Shown here piece after piece: positions 14,930 to 19,802 of a DNA stretch of 19,802 bases. Location: the NCBI GenBank assembly GCA_040007355.1, contig JBDTVE010000280.1, positions 1 through 19,802 of the forward strand, given 5' to 3'. Position numbers and translations under genes: made by a program. Below the pieces are notes generated by a model. The model searched no databases, was not told the origin of the DNA, and saw only the letters and a program-made list of their open reading frames with translations. Positions within the stretch are counted from its first letter, which is position 1. Every line of letters begins with the position of its first letter. Source of the stretch: JACMLD01 sp040007355 (GTDB lineage Bacteria; Bacteroidota; Bacteroidia; Chitinophagales; Chitinophagaceae).

Positions 14930-17668
14930 ATGAATAAAAATTATCTTGCTCTGTCATTTATATTATTAGTAAACTTTACTGCGGTTGCACAGGTTAACGT
15001 AACCCACCTGCTTTGTGAAAATAAAATCAATCCAATAGGGCTTTCCGTTACCCAGCCACGCCTTAGCTGGCAACTGAGTTCTCTAAAGCGAAATGTAATG
15101 CAAACCGCGTATGAAGTAAAAGCTATTATAGACGCGGCCTCGGGCAAGGCTGGTAAAGAAGTTTGGAGTAGTGGAAAGGTGTCTTCTTCTCAATCTGTTT
15201 ATGTTACTTATGCCGGGGCTCCGTTGCAGCAAGGTGTAAAATATAAATGGCAGGTAAGGGTTTGGGATAATGATAGTAAAGTTTCCGACTGGAGTCCTGC
15301 GGCCCAATGGCAAATGGGTTTGATGCAACCATCTGACTGGAAAGCAAAATGGATTGAAGCCGGGTACAAGGAGGAACGTGCATTGCACCCAATCCCTATT
15401 TTTAGGAAAACATTTTCTGCCGGAAAAACAGTAAAATCTGCCATTGCCTACATCACATCGCATGGCTTATATGAAGCGTTTATCAATGGCAAGCGAGTGG
15501 GTGATTTGTATTTAAGTCCAGGTTGGACAAGTTATAATAAGCGTCTTCAGTATCAAATGTATGATGTTACCCATTTGCTGAACGGGGGTAAAAATGCTAT
15601 TGGGGTAATGCTTGGCAGCGGATGGTACAGGGGTAGGTTGGCTACAGCAAAAAATTGGAATTTGTATGGAGAAAACATTGGATTATTGCTTCAGCTTAAT
15701 ATCACTTATAAAGATGGAACATCAGAAACCGTAATTTCAGATGAGAGCTGGAAAACTTCTATGGGGGCTATACAATATTCTGAAATTTATGATGGCGAAA
15801 TACAAGATGCCCGTAAGGAACAGGTTGGTTGGGCAACCGCTCAGTTTAATGATGATGGATGGAGCGGCGTGCAAGTAAAAGACCTCCCTAAGCAACAGAT
15901 AATCGCTTCGGAAAGCGAACCTGTTAGAAAGCAGGAAACATTCAAGCCGCTGAAAATTATAACAAGTCCTCAGGGAGACAAAATAATAGATTTTGGTCAG
16001 AACCTGGTGGGTTGGGTTGTGGTAAGGTTAAAGGGCCATGCCGGTGATAAAATAGTGATATCGCATGCAGAGGTTTTAGATAAGAATGGCAATTTTTATA
16101 CTAAAAATTTAAGGACTGCTAAACAACAAAACATCTACATTTTAAAAGGTGATAATGAAGAAATTTTTGAACCGCATTTTACCTGGCAGGGTTTCCGCTT
16201 TGTAAAGGTGGAAGGTGTAGAAGGCAACTTAAGGCCGGAAGATTTTACGGCCGTTGCCTTGTATTCTGATATGGAACGTACAGGAAACTTTACTTCTTCC
16301 AATCCCTTGTTAAATCAATTGCAACATAATATTGAATGGGGGCAGAAAGGAAATTTCATAGACATTCCTACCGACTGTCCGCAACGTGATGAACGTCTAG
16401 GTTGGACAGGAGATGCACAGGCGTTTTCCCGAACTGCTGCTTACAATATGAACGTACATAGTTTTTTCACAAAATGGCTGAAAGACCTGGCTGCAGACCA
16501 GTTGCCGAATGGTATTGTTCCTCCCGTTATACCAAATACCATACGCGAATATGCTGCAGGCGCTGCGGGCTGGGCCGATGCATCCATTATAATTCCATGG
16601 GTGTTGTACCGGGCTTATGGCGATAAAAAGATACTGGCAGATCAATACTCCAGTATGAAAGCATGGGTTGGCTATATGCAGCAAAGCAGCACCGGTTATT
16701 TATGGAATAAAGGGTTTCAGTTTGGCGACTGGCTTTTTTACCGGCCGGCCGATGACCTTGATGGACGTTCGGCGGTAACTGATAAGTATTTGATTGCACA
16801 ATGTTTTTTTGCCAACTCCGTGCAGTTATTGATTAATACCGCTACTGTCTTAAACAAAAAAGAAGATGCACTGCAATACAGCAATCTGTTGAGAAACGTC
16901 AAAGAAGCTTTTTTAAAAGAATATATAACGCCCAACGGCAGGTTGATTTCGGGTACACAAACGGCATACACGCTTGCACTTAATTTTGATATGCTTCCTG
17001 AAAATATGAGAGCAGGTGCAGCCAAGCGCCTTGCTGATAACGTTGCATCTTATAACAACCATCTTACCACTGGCTTTTTAGGAACACCTTATTTATGCCA
17101 TGTGCTTTCTCGTTTTGGGTATGATTCGATTGCCTATAAGTTATTGTTGCAGGAAAGTTATCCATCCTGGTTGTATCCTGTAAAAATGGGCGCTACTACT
17201 ATTTGGGAGAGGTGGGATGGACAAAAGCCCGATTCCAGTTTTCAAAATGCGGCCATGAATTCTTTTAACCATTATGCTTATGGTGCTATTGGCGACTGGA
17301 TGTATCGTGTAATGGCAGGACTTAGTGAAGATGAGCCCGGTTATAAAAAAATTAAGATCATGCCTCATATAGGTGGAGGGCTTACATCTGCCAAAGCAGC
17401 GTTAAAAACCTATTATGGAAATGCAAGCGCTGGCTGGGAACTACAAAACAACCGGTTAACACTTACAGCAGAAATACCTGCCAATACTACGGCCATCATA
17501 TATATTCCGGCAAAGAGCATTGATGCCATTACAGAAGGTGGCAAAAAAATATCCGACAATAGAGATTTTAAAATTGTTGGTCAGGAAGGTAAGTATGTAA
17601 AAATAGAAACAGGTTCGGGTAATTATGTATTTTCAATAACCGATAATGGACTTGTCAAAAAGTTTTAA
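14930..17668 (+). CDS. Secreted GH78 alpha-L-rhamnosidase
   Basis: Exported inverting glycosidase of 912 residues that removes terminal alpha-L-rhamnose. The start is the ATG at 14930, giving the signal peptide MNKNYLALSFILLVNFTAVAQ; the upstream TTG at 14834 adds 32 residues with no function. Order of domains: an N-terminal fibronectin-like domain (about 22-130), a rhamnosidase N-domain with lectin-like sandwich (about 155-330), a further beta domain (about 340-445), the (alpha/alpha)6 catalytic domain (about 450-800), and a C-terminal beta domain. The catalytic motif DCPQRDERLGWTGDA (482-496) includes Glu488, the likely general acid. Glu760 in ATTIWERWDG is the likely general base. This gene makes rhamnose a likely product of the locus. 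Two inverted repeats in its leader may control it. Confidence 0.95.
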   Translation: MNKNYLALSFILLVNFTAVAQVNVTHLLCENKINPIGLSVTQPRLSWQLSSLKRNVMQTAYEVKAIIDAASGKAGKEVWSSGKVSSSQSVYVTYAGAPLQQGVKYKWQVRVWDNDSKVSDWSPAAQWQMGLMQPSDWKAKWIEAGYKEERALHPIPIFRKTFSAGKTVKSAIAYITSHGLYEAFINGKRVGDLYLSPGWTSYNKRLQYQMYDVTHLLNGGKNAIGVMLGSGWYRGRLATAKNWNLYGENIGLLLQLNITYKDGTSETVISDESWKTSMGAIQYSEIYDGEIQDARKEQVGWATAQFNDDGWSGVQVKDLPKQQIIASESEPVRKQETFKPLKIITSPQGDKIIDFGQNLVGWVVVRLKGHAGDKIVISHAEVLDKNGNFYTKNLRTAKQQNIYILKGDNEEIFEPHFTWQGFRFVKVEGVEGNLRPEDFTAVALYSDMERTGNFTSSNPLLNQLQHNIEWGQKGNFIDIPTDCPQRDERLGWTGDAQAFSRTAAYNMNVHSFFTKWLKDLAADQLPNGIVPPVIPNTIREYAAGAAGWADASIIIPWVLYRAYGDKKILADQYSSMKAWVGYMQQSSTGYLWNKGFQFGDWLFYRPADDLDGRSAVTDKYLIAQCFFANSVQLLINTATVLNKKEDALQYSNLLRNVKEAFLKEYITPNGRLISGTQTAYTLALNFDMLPENMRAGAAKRLADNVASYNNHLTTGFLGTPYLCHVLSRFGYDSIAYKLLLQESYPSWLYPVKMGATTIWERWDGQKPDSSFQNAAMNSFNHYAYGAIGDWMYRVMAGLSEDEPGYKKIKIMPHIGGGLTSAKAALKTYYGNASAGWELQNNRLTLTAEIPANTTAIIYIPAKSIDAITEGGKKISDNRDFKIVGQEGKYVKIETGSGNYVFSITDNGLVKKF

Positions 17669-17705
17669 ATTACTTCCTTTTTCCACAACTTCTTAGGTAA
17701 TAACT

Positions 17706-18330
17706 TTGGTGCAACAATACGCAATTGATGATTCCGCAATGATAAATGGAAGCAATGCTGTAACTCCTATTAACGGAAAAATAGCTTATCTTGTACCCGG
17801 TAACAGTCATTCGTCAAGACAGGCTTCTGCAGAATTACAATACATGGCTTTAACAGGAAATTGTTCAGGTGTTGATCATGCCATAAGGCAGTAGAATTGG
17901 ACCAGCTACATGGTAGATATTGTTGGAAAGAATCGTTACATGGAGGATGAGAGCTGGTTAACAGCTGGCAGTGGAGATTTTGTTGGGCCTTACCTACGTG
18001 TTTTTGCAGCCATGCCTCTATTAGCGCCTGCTACTCAGGGTTATATGCTTTCTACACGCTTTGTCATTCAACATGTTTTTTACTGGGTCAACTGGGTAAA
18101 TACCATTACTCTATGGCAAATGATATACAAAACGTACAACTTTACTAAATTGTCTATGATATAGCAGGAAAGGAACAAAAAAGCTTTTAACAAAAGTAAT
18201 CGGAGGGGTTGTTTGATGGTAAGGAAGTGGTTGAAAATAACAAAGAAGAAGGTTATGAATGGAAGGCCGTAAGCAAATGAGGTATACTTACCATTAGAAG
18301 AACAAAGGTTAAAATGTTGTAATACTAGTA
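17706..18330 (+). pseudogene. Decayed coding remnant with in-frame stop and frameshift
   Basis: One frame reads protein-like sequence from 17706 to about 18110 with a single TAG at 17892-17894; the same frame continues on both sides (GVDHAIRQ, stop, NWTSYMVDIVGK). Near 18105-18112 protein-like sequence moves to another frame (SMANDIQNVQLY, then IVYDIAGKEQKSF and FDGKEVVENNKEEGYEWKAVSK), broken by several stops up to about 18330. There is no start codon with a signal peptide, so both ends appear lost. I do not recognise the family. The tail (short strands, 'GYEWK', 'GILTI') resembles C-terminal beta domains of secreted sugar-degrading proteins. It could be the remains of a neighbour or paralogue of the gene at 18398, but this is speculative. 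Confidence 0.55.
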
Positions 18331-18343
18331 TAAAAATGATCAA

Positions 18344-18352
18344 TAGACCAAC
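18344..18352 (+). promoter_or_regulatory. TAGACCAAC motif (variant of the spacer motif)
   Basis: Variant of the TAGTC-type motif, 45 bases before the start of the last gene. The surrounding bases (AATAGACCAACATTAATG) match the copy near 1040 (AATAGTCCAACATAAACG) at 15 of 18 positions. Confidence 0.2.
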
Positions 18353-18397
18353 ATTAATGCACTAATAACAAATTACTTAAAATTTAAAATTTAAACA

Positions 18398-19802
18398 ATG
18401 AAAGCATGCCAGCCATGGTTAAAGAGCACCAGGAACGCCATTTTTTTCCTGCTATATTTATTATCATTATCCGAAATCTCATTTGCTCAAAAGAGTCTGG
18501 TAATTCTTCCTTCAACATCAAAAAAGGTAGCGCCTTTTGAAAAAGTAGATGTTGTTTGCCTGGGCGCAGGGGTGTTATCTGTTAAAGATAGCAAGGGCAG
18601 AGAATATGTACGTATAAATGCCGCGCCTGCAGTAGCTTTCAATGCAGGTGGTGCCGCAGGAATGCAAACAATATCATTACTTGATAAAGCGGGAAAGCCG
18701 GTAAGCAGCACTACATTCTTATTGGAGGCGCCAACCAAGATTAATGATGGCGGAAAAATAAAGGAGCTGTATGATATCTGTTACAAGGGAATGATATCTG
18801 AAGGAAGAAAAGGTTTTCATGAATTCAAGTATAAAGGCAAAAGTTATAACATGTATGTTTCCTGGGATTTGGACAATAACAACGTGATGAACGGTATGCA
18901 ATATTTTGATTCGCATGGTAACGGTTTAACCGATCTGCTTCGGGAAACGCAACGGGAGGATGGAATGATCTGGAGCTTCGTTTCTTCGAATTACGGGGGT
19001 TTGGGAAGTTCAGATTACTTCAAAAGTGCATATGCGCCAATTAATTTTTATAGAGAAGACGGCAATACTTTCTTTGTGCGGCAGCCGGTGGATAATCATT
19101 CCGATTATAACTATGTGAATATGTTTTACAAATATTGGAAGGCGAGTGGCAATAATGAGTGGATGAAAAAAACGCTTTCATCGGCAGCGTTTGCCCTTGA
19201 TTATTGCTATACAGATTCTGTGCGTTGGTCAAAACGTTTTCACCTATTAAAACGCCCCTATTGTATTGACTCCTGGGACTTCCAGGTAGATGACGAATAT
19301 ACACCTGCTGCTCCCATTAGTCCAACAATGGTAATAGTGCCTGGCAAAACAAAATATGGTGTGTTCTTTGGCGACAATACCGGTTATTATGAGGCGTGTA
19401 ACCAGGTAGCAGAAATGTATGATTCTACAAACCAAAAAGACAAAGCAGCTATTTACCGCCAACGGGGTGTAGACATTTTAAAAAATTTAGAGAACCTTTC
19501 CTGGAACGGAAAATATTTCACCCATTTTATTGATGAAGATCCAACCGTTAAACGCGACTTGGGCGTTGATGAAAAATCGCAGATAGCACAAGGTAATATG
19601 TATTCAATCAATCGTGGCCTGCCACATCAAATTAATAAAGCCATCATAAAAACCTACCAGCAGTTAAAGGGCAACCTTCCTGTAGGTTCTCCCGGAGAAT
19701 GGTACGCCATCTATCCGCCATTTGAAAAAGGCTTCGGTTCGCACAACGAAAAATGGCAATACATGAACGGTGGTATTGCAGGCCATGCGATAGGAGAGCT
19801 TG
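18398..19802 (+). CDS. Secreted putative six-hairpin toroid glycosidase (3' end outside window)
   Basis: Open frame from the ATG at 18398 to the last base: 468 full codons without a stop, so the gene continues beyond the window. Residues 1-31 are a signal peptide ending in EISFAQ. Residues about 32-112 form a beta domain (SLVILPSTSKKVAPFEKVDV...). From about 120 onward the sequence has the alternating helical hairpins and aromatic loops of an (alpha/alpha)6 toroid: YDICYKGMISEGRKGFHEF, VDNHSDYNYVNMFYKYWKASGN, PYCIDSWDFQVDDEY, GEWYAIYPPFEKGFG, KWQYMNGGIAGHAIGEL. Possible catalytic acids are Asp291, Asp294, Glu434 and Glu443. I cannot name a glycoside hydrolase or lyase family. Position after the rhamnosidase fits a glycan-degrading role. 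An AT-rich spacer with a decayed gene lies upstream. Confidence 0.75.
   Translation, partial: MKACQPWLKSTRNAIFFLLYLLSLSEISFAQKSLVILPSTSKKVAPFEKVDVVCLGAGVLSVKDSKGREYVRINAAPAVAFNAGGAAGMQTISLLDKAGKPVSSTTFLLEAPTKINDGGKIKELYDICYKGMISEGRKGFHEFKYKGKSYNMYVSWDLDNNNVMNGMQYFDSHGNGLTDLLRETQREDGMIWSFVSSNYGGLGSSDYFKSAYAPINFYREDGNTFFVRQPVDNHSDYNYVNMFYKYWKASGNNEWMKKTLSSAAFALDYCYTDSVRWSKRFHLLKRPYCIDSWDFQVDDEYTPAAPISPTMVIVPGKTKYGVFFGDNTGYYEACNQVAEMYDSTNQKDKAAIYRQRGVDILKNLENLSWNGKYFTHFIDEDPTVKRDLGVDEKSQIAQGNMYSINRGLPHQINKAIIKTYQQLKGNLPVGSPGEWYAIYPPFEKGFGSHNEKWQYMNGGIAGHAIGEL

Noticed and set aside
1..19802. CRISPR array, tRNA, rRNA, insertion sequence or phage module
   Set aside because: No regularly spaced repeats, no cloverleaf-like or rRNA-like stretch, and no transposase, integrase or phage protein found by reading.

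Overview
The window looks like a chromosomal carbohydrate-use region of a member of the phylum Bacteroidota. Chitinophagaceae or a relative is my guess. The reasons are moderately AT-rich DNA with very AT-rich spacers, few Shine-Dalgarno sequences, many secreted enzymes with 'MKK...Q' signal peptides, and a GH97 enzyme, a family concentrated in this phylum. No rRNA, tRNA, CRISPR array, transposase or phage gene is visible.

Region 1 (1-5655, all + strand) is intracellular sugar metabolism. An EamA/DMT permease, cut only at its extreme 5' end, is followed by a 379-bp spacer. Then comes a tight four-gene operon: an IlvD/Edd-family sugar-acid dehydratase, an SMP-30/gluconolactonase-type lactonase, a divergent dihydrodipicolinate-synthase-family lyase or dehydratase, and an NAD-type short-chain dehydrogenase. 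Together they could form a non-phosphorylative route: sugar -> sugar lactone -> sugar acid -> 2-keto-3-deoxy acid -> cleavage or second dehydration. The sugar is not fixed by sequence; L-arabinose, L-rhamnose, L-fucose and D-galactose are all possible.

Region 2 (5779-17668) is a set of exported glycan-degrading enzymes, each behind its own spacer: a GH27 alpha-galactosidase-type enzyme, a GH97 enzyme with the retaining (alpha-galactosidase-like) residue pattern, a stripped-down GH2-like TIM barrel with a C-terminal Ig/PKD-like domain, a GH42-like beta-galactosidase-type protein, an SGNH-fold esterase (the only minus-strand gene), and a GH78 alpha-L-rhamnosidase. The mix suggests a galactose- and rhamnose-bearing, possibly acylated plant glycan (pectin side chains, arabinogalactan or gum). 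There is no SusC/SusD pair or regulator in the window, so this is either part of a larger locus or a SusCD-less CAZyme cluster.

Region 3 (17669-19802) holds a decayed coding remnant with an in-frame stop and a frameshift. It is followed by a large secreted putative six-hairpin (alpha/alpha) toroid protein that starts at 18398 and runs off the end of the window.

Points most worth a second look: the Tyr-less DHDPS-family enzyme in an unassigned sugar-acid cassette, the GH2-like and GH42-like enzymes that fit their families poorly, the unfamiliar toroid protein, the pseudogene beside it, paired inverted repeats in the 5' leader of the rhamnosidase gene, and a recurring TAGTCYAA-type motif in the spacers.
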